Assembly: GCA_964449165.1 (NCBI GenBank)
Contig: CAYVAT010000040.1
Location: forward strand, 1-26,923
Source: CAYSCW01 sp964449165
GTDB lineage: Bacteria; Acidobacteriota; Aminicenantia; Aminicenantales; Aminicenantaceae
DNA: 26,923 nucleotides
Direction of reading: 5' to 3'
Made by a program: the position numbers and the translations under genes. Below are positions 1 through 8,025 of this stretch, in pieces (positions within the stretch are counted from its first letter, which is position 1; the number at the start of each line of letters is the position of its first letter). A model generated the notes under the pieces. The model was not told the origin of the DNA and searched no databases. It saw only the letters and a program-made list of their open reading frames with translations.

Positions 1-1176
1 CCGTTTGAAGGCCCAGTTGAGTTCTTTCTGTCTGATGATCAAGGGAGGAGCAAAGCGGATGACATTCTCATGAGTTTCTTTGCACAGAAGCCCCTCCTCT
101 TTCAGGGCTTCGCAGAACCTTCTTGCCCCTCCGGCCTCAGGCTTGAGGTCAATCCCGATGAGCAATCCCTTCCCTCGGATTTCATTGATATGCCTGCTCT
201 TTATCGTTTTCAGCTTTTCAAGGAAATACTTCCCCTGTTGGGCGGAATTCTCAATCATATCCTCATCCAGAAGAACTCTTAGAGATTCCCGGGCTACCGC
301 ACAAGCTAGGGGGTTGGCACCAAAGGTGGAGCCATGCTCGCCTGGTTTAAAAAGTCCGAGTATTTCCCGAGAAGAGAGTGTGGCAGAGACGGCATAACAG
401 CCTCCTCCAAGCGATTTTCCGATCACCATAATATCTGGATTGACCTGCTCGTATTCACAGGCAAAAAGCTTGCCTGTACGTCCCAAGCCGGTCTGGATTT
501 CATCGGCGATAAAGAGAACGTTGTGCTCCTCACAAATTTTCTTTGCTTCCTTGAGATATCCCTCTGGAGGAAAAAGGATCCCTGCCTCTGCCTGGATGGG
601 CTCTACCAAGAACGCGGCTGTGTTGGGATTGATGGCTGCCTCCAATGCCTCAACATCTCCATAAGGGACCAAAACAAATCCTGGTGTAAATGGACCGAAA
701 TCTTTTCTGTAAAGAGGTTCAGTGGATAAGCTGATTAAAGTCACTGTCCGCCCGTGGAAATTGTTAAAACAGGCGATGATCTCTGCCTGATCTTGGGCAA
801 TCCCCTTTTTCTGGTATGCCCATTTCCGGGCTGTTTTGATGGCTGTCTCCACAGACTCTGCCCCTGAATTCATGAGAAGAACCATTTCATAACCTGTTAG
901 GTCGCAAAGCTCCTTGGCCAGCAAGGGCCATTGGTCATTGCGGAAAGCCCGGGAGGTCAACGTCAAGCGGTCAGCCTGATTTTTCATGGCTTTGACAATC
1001 CGGGGATGGCAGTGTCCGTGGTTCACGGCAGAATAAGCACTCAAGAAATCAAGGTATTTCTTGCCCTCCACATCCCAAACCCAGATTCCCTTGGCTTTGT
1101 CGATGACCACATCCAGAGGTTGGTAGTTATGAGCACAATAGAGGTCTTCCAAGATCACAAAATCTTTCGTGTCCAT
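1..1176 (-). CDS. rocD: Ornithine--oxo-acid aminotransferase (class III, PLP), 3' end cut by window edge
   Basis: Class III PLP aminotransferase, most like ornithine aminotransferase, which moves the delta-amino group of ornithine to 2-oxoglutarate to give glutamate semialdehyde. In the 392 visible residues the family landmarks appear in order: a GxW/WDxxGKxYLDFLSAYSAVNHGHCHP start (about 28-58), the NSGAESVETAIK cofactor-phosphate loop (103-114), FHGRT (140-144), the cofactor aspartate in FIADEIQTG (D225), the Schiff-base lysine in IGKSLGGG (K254) and HGSTFGANPLACA (281-293). The AYSAVNHGH and LGRTG stretches favour RocD over acetylornithine or GABA aminotransferases. The ATG at 1176 has AAGGAGA six bases upstream. 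The family is about 400 residues long, so only a few C-terminal residues are missing. Substrate is inferred from similarity. Confidence 0.85.
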   Translation of the reverse strand, partial: MDTKDFVILEDLYCAHNYQPLDVVIDKAKGIWVWDVEGKKYLDFLSAYSAVNHGHCHPRIVKAMKNQADRLTLTSRAFRNDQWPLLAKELCDLTGYEMVLLMNSGAESVETAIKTARKWAYQKKGIAQDQAEIIACFNNFHGRTVTLISLSTEPLYRKDFGPFTPGFVLVPYGDVEALEAAINPNTAAFLVEPIQAEAGILFPPEGYLKEAKKICEEHNVLFIADEIQTGLGRTGKLFACEYEQVNPDIMVIGKSLGGGCYAVSATLSSREILGLFKPGEHGSTFGANPLACAVARESLRVLLDEDMIENSAQQGKYFLEKLKTIKSRHINEIRGKGLLIGIDLKPEAGGARRFCEALKEEGLLCKETHENVIRFAPPLIIRQKELNWAFKR

Positions 1177-1281
1177 ACTATCTCCTTTTGCCTGTTATCA
1201 GCTTACAGGAATAGAATCTTTTCTCCATAGCAAGGCCTGATTCCAAGCTTTAGGCCGAGCTCTCTCTCCCTTTCAGATGAA

Positions 1282-1373
<92 letters not shown>

Positions 1374-1413
1374 GATCGATTCCGGTGAGCATTCAACCGA
1401 GAGGGGGGAGATT

Positions 1414-1442
1414 AAATTAGCAAAAAAAAAGCACTTCGTCAA
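1414..1442 (-). promoter_or_regulatory. Likely sigma-70 promoter of tRNA-Ser(GGA)
   Basis: On the minus strand TTGACG (1442-1437) is followed after exactly 17 bases by TAATTT (1419-1414). The predicted transcription start near 1407 lies about 35 bases ahead of the mature 5' end of the tRNA. The spacer contains a run of nine T. This suggests the GGA tRNA has its own promoter and does not rely only on readthrough from tadA and the CGA tRNA. Confidence 0.55.
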
Positions 1443-1510
1443 TCATAAGCATCTCACCCAGATTTCATAAAACAAAGCAACTCTATTCAATGCGAAAGCA
1501 AAGGGAAAAA

Positions 1511-1602
1511 TGGCGGAGAGGGTGGGATTCGAACCCACGATCCTGAAAATTCAGGATAGCGGTTTTCGAGACCGCCGCCTTCAGCCACTCGGCCACCTCT
1601 CC
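1511..1602 (-). tRNA. tRNA-Ser, anticodon CGA
   Basis: Minus-strand class II tRNA, 92 nt with encoded CCA. The acceptor stem GGAGAGG/CCTCTCC and the T-arm match the neighbouring tRNA-Ser(GGA). The anticodon stem GCGGT/ACCGC encloses loop CTCGAAA, giving anticodon CGA (codon UCG). The variable arm is a clear hairpin (ATCCTGAA/TTCAGGAT). It lies 23 bases after the stop of tadA on the same strand, so it is probably co-transcribed with it. A T-run directly follows the CCA. Confidence 0.97.
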
Positions 1603-1625
1603 GCTTCTGATGGTTAGTAACAGAC

Positions 1626-2069
1626 TCAGCGTTTTTGTTGAAAAAACTCTTTGAGCATCTTACCGCATTCTTGGGCTAGAACACCGCTCTTGACTTCAAT
1701 CCGATGGTTAGTCTGATCAAGAGGAAACAACATCATAGATTTGACAGCGCCGCTTTTAGGATCCAGGGCCCCAAAGACAAGACGCCTTACTCTTGCATGA
1801 ACCATGGCGCCCAGGCACATCGAACATGGCTCCAACGTTACATACAAATCACAATCAAGGAGCCTGTAGTTGCGTCTCTTTTGACAGGCCTGTCTTATGG
1901 CCACAATCTCAGCATGGGCTGTAGGATCGTTCCTGGCAATGGATTCATTGTGTGCCTGACTGAGGATCTCCTCGGCAGATACCACAACAGCTCCTACAGG
2001 AACCTCTCCCCTGTTCAGAGATTTTTTAGCTTGCTCCAGAGCCTTGCGCATGAAAAATTCATCGTTCAT
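1626..2069 (-). CDS. tadA: tRNA-specific adenosine deaminase
   Basis: Zinc-dependent tRNA adenosine deaminase that converts the wobble A34 of tRNA-Arg(ACG) to inosine, an essential decoding step in most bacteria. The 147 residues carry the full deaminase signature: the first motif TAHAEIVAI (zinc ligand H52, proton-shuttle glutamate E54) and the second motif TLEPCSMCLGAMVHARV (zinc ligands C82 and C85). The length is normal for TadA. I start at ATG 2069, because the product then begins at the usual N-terminal helix (NDEFFMRKALEQAKK). A TTG four codons upstream (2081) is possible, and an AGAGG stands about 12 bases ahead of it. Two tRNA-Ser genes follow on the same strand. tadA beside tRNA-Ser is an arrangement I recall from other bacteria. 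Confidence 0.93.
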   Translation of the reverse strand: MNDEFFMRKALEQAKKSLNRGEVPVGAVVVSAEEILSQAHNESIARNDPTAHAEIVAIRQACQKRRNYRLLDCDLYVTLEPCSMCLGAMVHARVRRLVFGALDPKSGAVKSMMLFPLDQTNHRIEVKSGVLAQECGKMLKEFFQQKR

Positions 2070-2087
2070 TTCTGATTTCAAAGATTG

Positions 2088-2116
2088 ATTTTACCTCTGT
2101 ATGAAGAGATTTACAA
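2088..2116 (-). promoter_or_regulatory. Possible sigma-70 promoter of tadA
   Basis: On the minus strand TTGTAA (2116-2111) is followed after 17 bases by TAAAAT (2093-2088). Transcription would begin near 2081, leaving a leader of only about 12 bases before ATG 2069, or none before the alternative TTG 2081. That fits the lack of a good ribosome-binding site ahead of the ATG. Confidence 0.35.
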
Positions 2117-2186
2117 CCTTCCTCCTTCTGATGATGGACATCCATTTCCATGATAAGTGAATATATTTCATCCTGTTGGATTATGA

Positions 2187-2243
2187 GACGCCTGTTCCTG
2201 TCCATCCAAAGCCCATAATGGAAGGGAACCATCGTTTTTATTC
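2187..2243 (+). repeat. Dispersed hairpin repeat, copy 1 (shortened)
   Basis: This has the same left arm and tail as the copy that follows, but a shorter loop. The 23 bases at 2194-2216 match 2267-2289 at 20 positions (core GTTCCTnTCCATCC then AGCCCAT). An imperfect right arm GAAGGGAACCATCG (2221-2234) follows and then TTTTTATT. The left GTTCC-n2-TCCAT and right ATGGA-n2-GGAAC can pair. It stands 73 bases upstream of copy 2 in the same orientation. Confidence 0.6.
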
Positions 2244-2260
2244 AAGATTATCCACATTAG

Positions 2261-2345
2261 GCGTCGGTTCCTTTCCATCCGTAGCCCATGGTGGCGGGTG
2301 GGAGGGTCTCGGCAAGGATGGAGAGGGACCGACGCTTTTATTAGC
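2261..2345 (+). repeat. Dispersed hairpin repeat, copy 2 (complete)
   Basis: The 20-base left arm GCGTCGGTTCCTTTCCATCC (2261-2280) and right arm GGATGGAGAGGGACCGACGC (2316-2335) are complementary at 18 positions. The other two form G-U pairs in RNA, so the transcript could fold as a 20-pair hairpin with a 35-base loop. The right arm is followed by TTTTATTAGC, and this arm-plus-tail block recurs at 7996-8025. The element may be a REP/MITE-like repeat. On the plus strand its stem plus T-run also resembles a terminator or attenuator in the leader of the threonine synthase-like gene. Confidence 0.65.
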
Positions 2346-2435
2346 GGAAATAAGGATGCTAATCAGTATATTCTTTTGCGTGTGGGCTTGATATCGTATA
2401 GACTAAAACTTGATAGGTCGCCAGGAAGAGAATAT

Positions 2436-3641
2436 ATGGAACGGCTTGAATGTCTTTTCTGTAAAAAAACATATTCATCAGACCTCTTCCAGCCCTTCTG
2501 CCCAGACTGCCAGGAACCTCTCCTCTACACTTATTCTCCAGGAAAAAGATCTCTTTATCCTGAAAAACGCGGGGCATTAGAAAAATGCCTTGATTTCCTG
2601 CCCATCTCAGAAATCAATCTACAGCTCAGCCTTGGAGAAGGACAAACTCCCCTTGTAAGACTCTTGCGCATCGAAAAAGAATTCAACCTGCCACCTTTAT
2701 TTGCCAAGAATGAATTCATAAATCCTACCTTGAGTTTTAAGGACAGGGGAACCGCTCTGGTTATCCACAAAGCTATCTCCTCAAAAATAGAACGAATGGG
2801 GACTGTCTCCACTGGCAACATGGCCTCCTCCACAGCCGCTTATGGGGCAAAGGCTGGTCTTAAAACATTCGTTCTTGTCAAGGAGGATATATCCTCAGAA
2901 AAACTGTTGGCCGCTGGCATCCATAATTCTGTTCTGATCACGGTTAAGGGAGACTATGGAGAACTTTTCTACAAGAGTTTCCAAATCGGCAGAAAATACA
3001 ACATATACTTCGCTAACTCTGTGGATCCCAACAGGATCGAAGGCTACAAGGTTGAAGGGTTTGAAATTTTTCTTCAGCTCAATCAGAAAGTTCCTGATTT
3101 CATTTTTGTGCCTGTAAGTTCAGGAGGCCATCTCATCGGACTGATGAGGGCCTTCCTGGATTTAAAGTCACAAGACCTGATCCAAAAGCCTCCATACTTT
3201 GTGGGAGTTCAGGCAAGTGGGTGTTCTCCTATCGCCCAGGCTTATTCATCAGATAAAACAAGGGTAGAAAAGATCCAAAAGCCGGAAACGATTGCCCACG
3301 CCATATCCAATCCAGATCCTCCAGGAGGAAATATCGTGTTGAAAATGATCCAGCAGTCCGGAGGAATGATCATCGATGTCACCGATGAGGAAATCCTCAA
3401 GGCTCAAAGAATTCTTGCCGGATTGGAAGGGATCTTTTGTGCGCCGGCATCCGCCACAACCTTGGCCGGTCTTTTTAAGCTTTCAAGAGAAAGAGATTTC
3501 AATCTCAACGGACAGTCCGTGCTGGTGATCACAGGAAGCGGCCTAAAGGCAGTGAAATCTCTTAAATCATTTAAAATAAATATATTAAAATCATCACTCT
3601 CTAATCTAGAGGAAAAAATAGGTTCCTTAGTAAATAAATAG
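2436..3641 (+). CDS. thrC: Threonine synthase-like PLP enzyme with N-terminal zinc ribbon
   Basis: Fold-type II PLP enzyme of the threonine synthase family, which turns O-phosphohomoserine into threonine. The 401 residues open with a zinc ribbon (C6-x2-C9 and C22-x2-C25) of the kind seen at the front of many bacterial and archaeal threonine synthases. Then come LGEGQTPLVRL, the cofactor lysine in NPTLSFKDRGT (K102), STGNMASSTAAYGAKAG and the phosphate-binding loop SSGGHLIGL. The start at ATG 2436 is set by AGGAAGAG a few bases upstream and by the zinc ribbon beginning at once; the longer open frame runs through repeat DNA. No other threonine-pathway gene is nearby, so a related beta-replacing or beta-eliminating activity remains possible. 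Confidence 0.78.
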   Translation: MERLECLFCKKTYSSDLFQPFCPDCQEPLLYTYSPGKRSLYPEKRGALEKCLDFLPISEINLQLSLGEGQTPLVRLLRIEKEFNLPPLFAKNEFINPTLSFKDRGTALVIHKAISSKIERMGTVSTGNMASSTAAYGAKAGLKTFVLVKEDISSEKLLAAGIHNSVLITVKGDYGELFYKSFQIGRKYNIYFANSVDPNRIEGYKVEGFEIFLQLNQKVPDFIFVPVSSGGHLIGLMRAFLDLKSQDLIQKPPYFVGVQASGCSPIAQAYSSDKTRVEKIQKPETIAHAISNPDPPGGNIVLKMIQQSGGMIIDVTDEEILKAQRILAGLEGIFCAPASATTLAGLFKLSRERDFNLNGQSVLVITGSGLKAVKSLKSFKINILKSSLSNLEEKIGSLVNK

Positions 3642-3711
3642 AATCTTAAAATTTTTTGAAACTTTCTACCAGAGTGAAAATTTAGCGCTAGAATCATGAA
3701 TAGAAGCTAGC

Positions 3712-3740
3712 TTTAAATCGTATTATATCTGTGTTATCAT
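3712..3740 (+). promoter_or_regulatory. Possible sigma-70 promoter of hflKC
   Basis: TTTAAA (3712-3717) and TATCAT (3735-3740) are separated by 17 bases, about 115 bases before hflK. The -35 is weak and the -10 is good. Between promoter and gene lies a small hairpin, TTTCCC/GGGAAA with a five-base loop (3807-3823), of unknown role. Confidence 0.35.
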
Positions 3741-3856
3741 AGCCATAAATTAAATTGGTCTGGATACGCTATTTTCTTCCGTAATAATGGAAAATTAGAA
3801 AAAGGATTTCCCTTTATGGGAAAGAAAACGCTCATAATTGATTTAAGGAGGTGTCC

Positions 3857-4834
3857 ATGAGAAACGATTTTCCTTCCATGGAAATCAAATTGCCCAAAAT
3901 CCAGGGAAACGTTATCAAGATCGTCATCGCTGCAGTCATCCTTCTCATTCTCCTTTTCGGTTCAATTTATCAGATCAGCCCCGAGCAGATAGGCGTAATT
4001 CTTCGTTTTGGCAAATTCGTACGCACCACAAACCCGGGTCTCCATTTCAAACTCCCCCTGGGGATTGAAAAACTGACTAAAGTTCCAGTCCAGAGACAGC
4101 TGAAGATGGAGTTTGGATTCCGCACCACCAGGCCTGGAGTCAGAACAGAATACGCGATAACGCCCGAGGCTGCGAAAGAAGCGTTAATGCTGACAGGAGA
4201 TTTGAACGTGGTGGTGGTGGAATGGATTGTTCAGTACAAAATCAAAAACCCATATAACTATCTGTTCAAGATCAGAGACGTTGGCAGCACTTTCCGTTAC
4301 ATGAATGAGGCGGTGGTCAGAAAAATTGTAGGGGATAATTCTGTTGACGAAGTTATCACTATCGGTAGAGCCAGAATTGCCAATGAAGCCAAAGAAGAAC
4401 TCCAGGAACTGTGTGATCTCTATGAAATCGGCATCGAAGTCAATCAGCTCGTCTTCCAAGATGTCAACCCTCCTGACCCTGTCAAACCTTCCTTCAATGA
4501 AGTTAACGAGGCACTTCAAGAAAAAGAAAGAAAAATTAACGAAGCCTGGGCAGAATACAACCAGGTGATTCCTAAGGCCAAGGGAGAAGCGAACCAGACA
4601 ATAAGAGCAGCCGAAGGATACGCTGCTGAGCGAATAAACCGATCCGAAGGAGATGCTAGCCGCTTCAAAGCCATCTACAAAGAATATGTTCGGGCGCCTT
4701 TAGTTACTCGGAAACGTCTTTACCTGGAAGCCATCAACAACATCCTGCCCAAAATCAACAAAAAGATTATCTTTGACGAAAAGCAGAAAAACATCTTGCC
4801 CCTTCTGAACTTGGGTGAGGAGGTGAAAAAATGA
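3857..4834 (+). CDS. hflK: HflK-like SPFH/prohibitin-family membrane protein
   Basis: SPFH-domain protein of the HflK type. With HflC it forms the large inner-membrane complex that surrounds and modulates the FtsH protease. Residues about 19-38 form one membrane anchor (IVIAAVILLILLFGSIY). It is followed by the hallmark SPEQIGVILRFGKFVRTTNPGLHFKLPLGIE, an SPFH core with LQELCDLYEIGIEVNQLVFQDVNPPDPVK, and a charged helical region with AKGEANQTIRAAEGYAAERINRSEGDASRF, the usual HflK coiled-coil segment. At 325 residues it lacks the long Gly-rich N-terminus of the E. coli protein. ATG 3857 has a strong AAGGAGG five bases upstream; an in-frame GTG at 3851 lies inside that site. It overlaps the next gene by ATGA. 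Confidence 0.9.
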   Translation: MRNDFPSMEIKLPKIQGNVIKIVIAAVILLILLFGSIYQISPEQIGVILRFGKFVRTTNPGLHFKLPLGIEKLTKVPVQRQLKMEFGFRTTRPGVRTEYAITPEAAKEALMLTGDLNVVVVEWIVQYKIKNPYNYLFKIRDVGSTFRYMNEAVVRKIVGDNSVDEVITIGRARIANEAKEELQELCDLYEIGIEVNQLVFQDVNPPDPVKPSFNEVNEALQEKERKINEAWAEYNQVIPKAKGEANQTIRAAEGYAAERINRSEGDASRFKAIYKEYVRAPLVTRKRLYLEAINNILPKINKKIIFDEKQKNILPLLNLGEEVKK

Positions 4835-5781
4835 CCAGAACAGTGAGAAACGGCATCATCGCCGGCGTGATTCTAGTGGTTTTCATCATCCTCATCGATG
4901 CTCTCTACGTTGTTTCCGAGACCAATCAGGTAATCATCACTCAATTCGGAGAACCCAAAGGTGAGGCCATCATCAAGCCCGGAATGCATATAAAGGCTCC
5001 CTTCATCCAAAAAGCCAATTTCTTTGAAAAACGATGGCTGGAATGGGACGGAGATATCAACCAGATTCCCACAAAAGACAAAAAGTACATTTGGGTTGAC
5101 ACCTACGCCCGCTGGCGAATCAGCGATCCCCTCCTCTTCTTCCAGAGATTAAGAGACGAAAGAGGTGCTCAATCCCGGCTCGATGACATCATCGACGGAG
5201 AGACAAGAAACGCTGTAGCCAATTTCGACCTCATCGAGATCGTCCGATCCTCAAACCGTGAATTCGAAGTCACTGAAGATTTGGCTGATATCCTCGATCT
5301 TTCATCTGCTATTCCTGAAATCGAAGTAGGGAGAGAAAAAATCGCCCAGATCATTCTGGAGAAGGCTTCAGAGATCACCCCTGAATTCGGAATCGAGCTC
5401 AAAGACGTGAGGATAAAAAGAGTCAACTATGTTGAAGAAGTTCAGAGGAAAGTTTTCGACCGGATGATCGCGGAAAGACAGCGTATTGCTTCCAAATACC
5501 GCTCAGAAGGAGATGGAAGGAGTGCAGAAATCCGCGGCGAGAAGGAACGCGAACTGAAAAAAATTCAGTCCGAAGCCTACAAAACTGCCCAGGAAATAAA
5601 GGGAGAAGCCGATGCCAAAGCTACAAAAATTTATGCTTCGGCCTACAATTTAGACCCTGAGTTCTACCAGTTCATGAAAACTCTGGAGACTTACCAAGCC
5701 AGCCTGGACAAACAGACCTGGCTTCTCCTCTCCACAGAAACCGAATTCCTGAAATACCTGAAAAGCTCTGTGAAAAGATAA
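4831..5781 (+). CDS. hflC: HflC-like SPFH-family membrane protein
   Basis: Partner of HflK in the FtsH-modulating membrane complex. The 316 residues start with a short cytoplasmic stretch and one membrane helix (about 8-28, GIIAGVILVVFIILIDALYVV). Then comes VSETNQVIITQFGEPKGEAIIKPGMHIKAPFIQKANFFEKRWLEWDGD, which is typical of HflC, including its conserved path from FGEP through GLH/GMH to the E-K-R block. The later FDRMIAERQRIASKYRSEGDGRSAEIRGEKERELKKI helix is the family's most recognisable part. Its ATG shares four bases with the hflK stop, and GAGGAGGTG inside hflK serves as the ribosome-binding site, so the two are translationally coupled. E. coli HflC is about 334 residues, so the length is normal. 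Confidence 0.92.
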   Translation: MTRTVRNGIIAGVILVVFIILIDALYVVSETNQVIITQFGEPKGEAIIKPGMHIKAPFIQKANFFEKRWLEWDGDINQIPTKDKKYIWVDTYARWRISDPLLFFQRLRDERGAQSRLDDIIDGETRNAVANFDLIEIVRSSNREFEVTEDLADILDLSSAIPEIEVGREKIAQIILEKASEITPEFGIELKDVRIKRVNYVEEVQRKVFDRMIAERQRIASKYRSEGDGRSAEIRGEKERELKKIQSEAYKTAQEIKGEADAKATKIYASAYNLDPEFYQFMKTLETYQASLDKQTWLLLSTETEFLKYLKSSVKR

Positions 5782-5816
5782 TCCCTGATCTCAGCTAGCC
5801 AGGGAGAAGCTGTTTT
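5782..5816. terminator. Possible weak terminator between convergent hflC and dehydratase gene
   Basis: Only 13 bases separate the two converging genes. TCCCTG (5782-5787) can pair with CAGGGA (5800-5805). Alternatively CAGCT (5792-5796) can pair with AGCTG (5808-5812), which is followed by TTTT on the plus strand. Both stems are short, and both overlap the end of the minus-strand gene. Confidence 0.28.
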
Positions 5817-6757
5817 AATCTTTGCATTGAGATATTACTGCCGGTGAGGATGAGGGCAACTTTCTTGCCTTTAAGCCTTTGCTTTATCTTTAGAGCTGCA
5901 GCAATGGGTGAAGCACCAGCTTCTTCGGCCATATTTCTTATGTGTTCCATGACAAGAAGGATAGCCTGTTCCATCTCTTCCTCTGAAACGAGTATAAAAT
6001 CAGTCAAGTAGTCCCAGAGTATTTCTTGAGTCAACTGGTAACCCACCTGAGTGGCCAATCCCTCAGCGACGGTTTCCATCTTATCCCGGACAATCTTCTT
6101 GTTCTTCCAAGAAAGACAGGCTGCAGGGGCTTTTTCTGCCTGGACGCCGATCACTTCACACTTTGGATTGATGGCCTCTTTAACAATGCAGCATCCGGAA
6201 GCTCCGCTTCCGCCTCCAATAGGAACGATGATTACTTCAAGGGAGGGAAGTTCATCAAAAATTTCTAGAGCATATGTAGCTACCCCGGCAATCAGATAAG
6301 GCTCGTTGGCAGGATGGATAAAGCGAGCTCTCCTCTCCCCTGCCAGCTTCTCAGCATAGTCCTTGGCCTCATCAAAAATTCGTCCAAAGAAGACAATATT
6401 CGCTCCCAGACTTCTTATCGCCTTCACCTTTGTGGGATTTGCTTTTTCAGGCATGACAATGGTCACAGGGACACCAAAAATGCTGGAGGCATAGGCGATA
6501 GATAGGGCATGATTACCTGTAGAAGCAGTGATCACTCCTTTTTCTCTCTGTTCCCGGGTCAGGTGGGAAACGAGATTTATCCCTCCCCTGATTTTAAAAG
6601 CTCTCACAGGCAGAAAATTCTCATGTTTGATATAAATCTTGGCATCCAGAAGTTGGTTTAACTGAGGGTAGGAATAGAGAGGAGTTCGAGGAAGGTATTC
6701 TTTTATGATACTTCTGGCTTCTAAAACGTCGTTAAACGTGGGTCTTTCCATCTTCAT
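5795..6757 (-). CDS. Threonine/serine dehydratase-family PLP enzyme
   Basis: Fold-type II PLP enzyme related to threonine ammonia-lyase and serine racemase/dehydratase; these deaminate threonine or serine to the 2-oxo acid. In its 320 residues the cofactor lysine lies in RAFKIRGG (K55), the substrate loop is STGNHA (79-84), the phosphate-binding glycine loop is GGGSGASG (181-188), and TGSN near the end contacts the pyridine ring. There is no C-terminal ACT domain, so it matches the short, catabolic class (TdcB about 329 residues) and not the isoleucine-feedback-controlled IlvA. The usual T-G/P-S before FK is replaced by V-R-A, which may shift substrate choice. AGAGGA precedes ATG 6757. Exact substrate unknown. 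Confidence 0.8.
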   Translation of the reverse strand: MKMERPTFNDVLEARSIIKEYLPRTPLYSYPQLNQLLDAKIYIKHENFLPVRAFKIRGGINLVSHLTREQREKGVITASTGNHALSIAYASSIFGVPVTIVMPEKANPTKVKAIRSLGANIVFFGRIFDEAKDYAEKLAGERRARFIHPANEPYLIAGVATYALEIFDELPSLEVIIVPIGGGSGASGCCIVKEAINPKCEVIGVQAEKAPAACLSWKNKKIVRDKMETVAEGLATQVGYQLTQEILWDYLTDFILVSEEEMEQAILLVMEHIRNMAEEAGASPIAAALKIKQRLKGKKVALILTGSNISMQRLKQLLPG

Positions 6758-6828
6758 GATGAATCCTCTTTAACTGATTTATCTTGACCTTCAAAGGGTA
6801 ATAATAGCTCTAAACATAATCTTCAGTC

Positions 6829-7941
6829 TTAAACCTTGTCTTTGGTGAGACGGAAATTCAAATGTATTTCCTCTTGAAGGAATCGACCGAAATGGTGCTT
6901 GTTAGGGAAAAGGGCAGGAGTGCCACCAGTATGAAAAAAGACGATTTTGTCTTCCTTTTTAAAATATCCTTTGTTGATAAGGTCAACAAGGCCAACCATG
7001 GCCTTCCCCGTATAGACAGGATCAAGAAAAATGCCTTCCTTTTGCGCCACCAGACGGACTGTCTCTGAAACCTCTTTATTAACAATCCCATAACCTTCTT
7101 GGATATATTCATCTAAAACAGTGATGTCTTCTTCGTCCATAGAGAGATCCAGATCCAAAGCTCTTGTTGTATCCTGGGCAATGATCAAGACATCCTTCTG
7201 GAAAACGTCTTTTTGCTCTGAGACACTGACTCCTACCACTTTTATCTTATCTGAGAGAGCCTTGGCTCCCACCGCAAGACCGGCTTGCGTGCCTCCTGAA
7301 CCTGTGGCATGGACTATGTAATTAAAGTCTAAATCTAATCCCTCAGCTTGCTCCATCATCTCCGCACAAGCATTGAGGTAACTTATGGCCCCGAGAGGCT
7401 TATCCATAGAACCTCCCACCATCGATCCTCCGATAGGGGCGACATAAGGATTATAGCCCCATTCTTTTATTTCATTCGCTGCTTCAGCGATGATTTCTTG
7501 AGCGTATTCCTCCGAGACAACTTTCCCTTTTTCTGCTTCCCTGATCTGTATCTCAGCGTCGAGGATAAAATCCAGGAGAAGGTTGCCGTCTTTTTCCTCA
7601 GGGAGGTCATATGTCTTAAAAAGGATGAGAAAAGGCTTTATCCCGAACTTTCGGGCCGCAGCTGCGGTCTGCAGGCACCAGTTCGACTGGACGCTGGCCC
7701 AGGTGATAATGACATCGGATTTTTTGTCCAGGGCATCCTGGATGATGAATTCCAGTTTGCGGCTCTTGTTTCCGCCAAAAGCAAGGCCGGTCAGATCGTC
7801 GCGTTTGATGAATATTTCCGGCCCTCCAAGCTCTTTGGAAAGATTTTCCATCTTTTGAAGAGGGGTGGGAAGATGAACCAAGTTTTTCCTGGGAAACTTA
7901 TCTATCCTTTCTTTTATCTCAGAGAGGGAAAATACACTCAT
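6829..7941 (-). CDS. ACC deaminase/D-cysteine desulfhydrase-family PLP enzyme
   Basis: Fold-type II PLP enzyme of the 1-aminocyclopropane-1-carboxylate deaminase/D-cysteine desulfhydrase family, which releases ammonia or sulfide from small amino acids. The 370 residues contain HLPTPLQKM (about 23-31), FIKRDDLTGLAFGGNKSRKLEF with the cofactor lysine K59, VQSNW...TAAAARKFG, the glycine loop ATGSGGTQAGLAVG and a late FFHTGGTPALF, all characteristic. The usual QSNH is QSNW here. It is 30-40 residues longer than typical members, mainly through inserts in the middle. ATG 7941 is preceded by GGAGGTCAGA. The frame stays open to 8031, but that extension runs through the dispersed repeat and is rejected. 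It sits 71 bases upstream of the dehydratase on the same strand, so an operon is plausible. Confidence 0.8.
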   Translation of the reverse strand: MSVFSLSEIKERIDKFPRKNLVHLPTPLQKMENLSKELGGPEIFIKRDDLTGLAFGGNKSRKLEFIIQDALDKKSDVIITWASVQSNWCLQTAAAARKFGIKPFLILFKTYDLPEEKDGNLLLDFILDAEIQIREAEKGKVVSEEYAQEIIAEAANEIKEWGYNPYVAPIGGSMVGGSMDKPLGAISYLNACAEMMEQAEGLDLDFNYIVHATGSGGTQAGLAVGAKALSDKIKVVGVSVSEQKDVFQKDVLIIAQDTTRALDLDLSMDEEDITVLDEYIQEGYGIVNKEVSETVRLVAQKEGIFLDPVYTGKAMVGLVDLINKGYFKKEDKIVFFHTGGTPALFPNKHHFGRFLQEEIHLNFRLTKDKV

Positions 7942-7995
7942 TCTGACCTCCACAGAAAAAATTTTATAACAGAAAAACAAGGATAAATCAAAAAA

Positions 7996-8025
7996 GGATG
8001 GATAGAAACCGACGCTTTTATTAGC
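7996..8025 (+). repeat. Dispersed hairpin repeat, copy 3 (right arm and tail only)
   Basis: These 30 bases match 2316-2345 at 27 positions, with shared core ACCGACGCTTTTATTAGC. Similarity continues beyond, since both have GGAAAT followed by a short purine stretch and ATGCTA. No left arm is visible upstream, so this copy is truncated. It lies in the 122-base gap between the RND operon end and the ACC deaminase-like gene, both of which are on the other strand. Confidence 0.55.

Larger units (their letters stand above)
2070..2435. other. Intergenic region between divergent tadA and threonine synthase-like gene
   Basis: This 366-base gap holds no credible gene. It contains a possible tadA promoter near the tadA start and two tandem copies of a hairpin-forming repeat (2187-2243 and 2261-2345). 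About 90 bases remain before the threonine synthase-like start. A frame open through 2298-2435 joins the downstream gene, but it runs through the repeat and lacks a ribosome-binding site, so I treat it as non-coding. Confidence 0.7.

Noticed and set aside
2176..2391. Plus-strand frame of about 71 codons in the repeat region
   Set aside because: The composition is that of the repeats; no ribosome-binding site and no recognisable protein.
2298..2435. N-terminal extension of the threonine synthase-like frame (46 extra codons)
   Set aside because: It runs through the hairpin repeat, has no ribosome-binding site, and the zinc ribbon begins right after ATG 2436, which has AGGAAGAG upstream.
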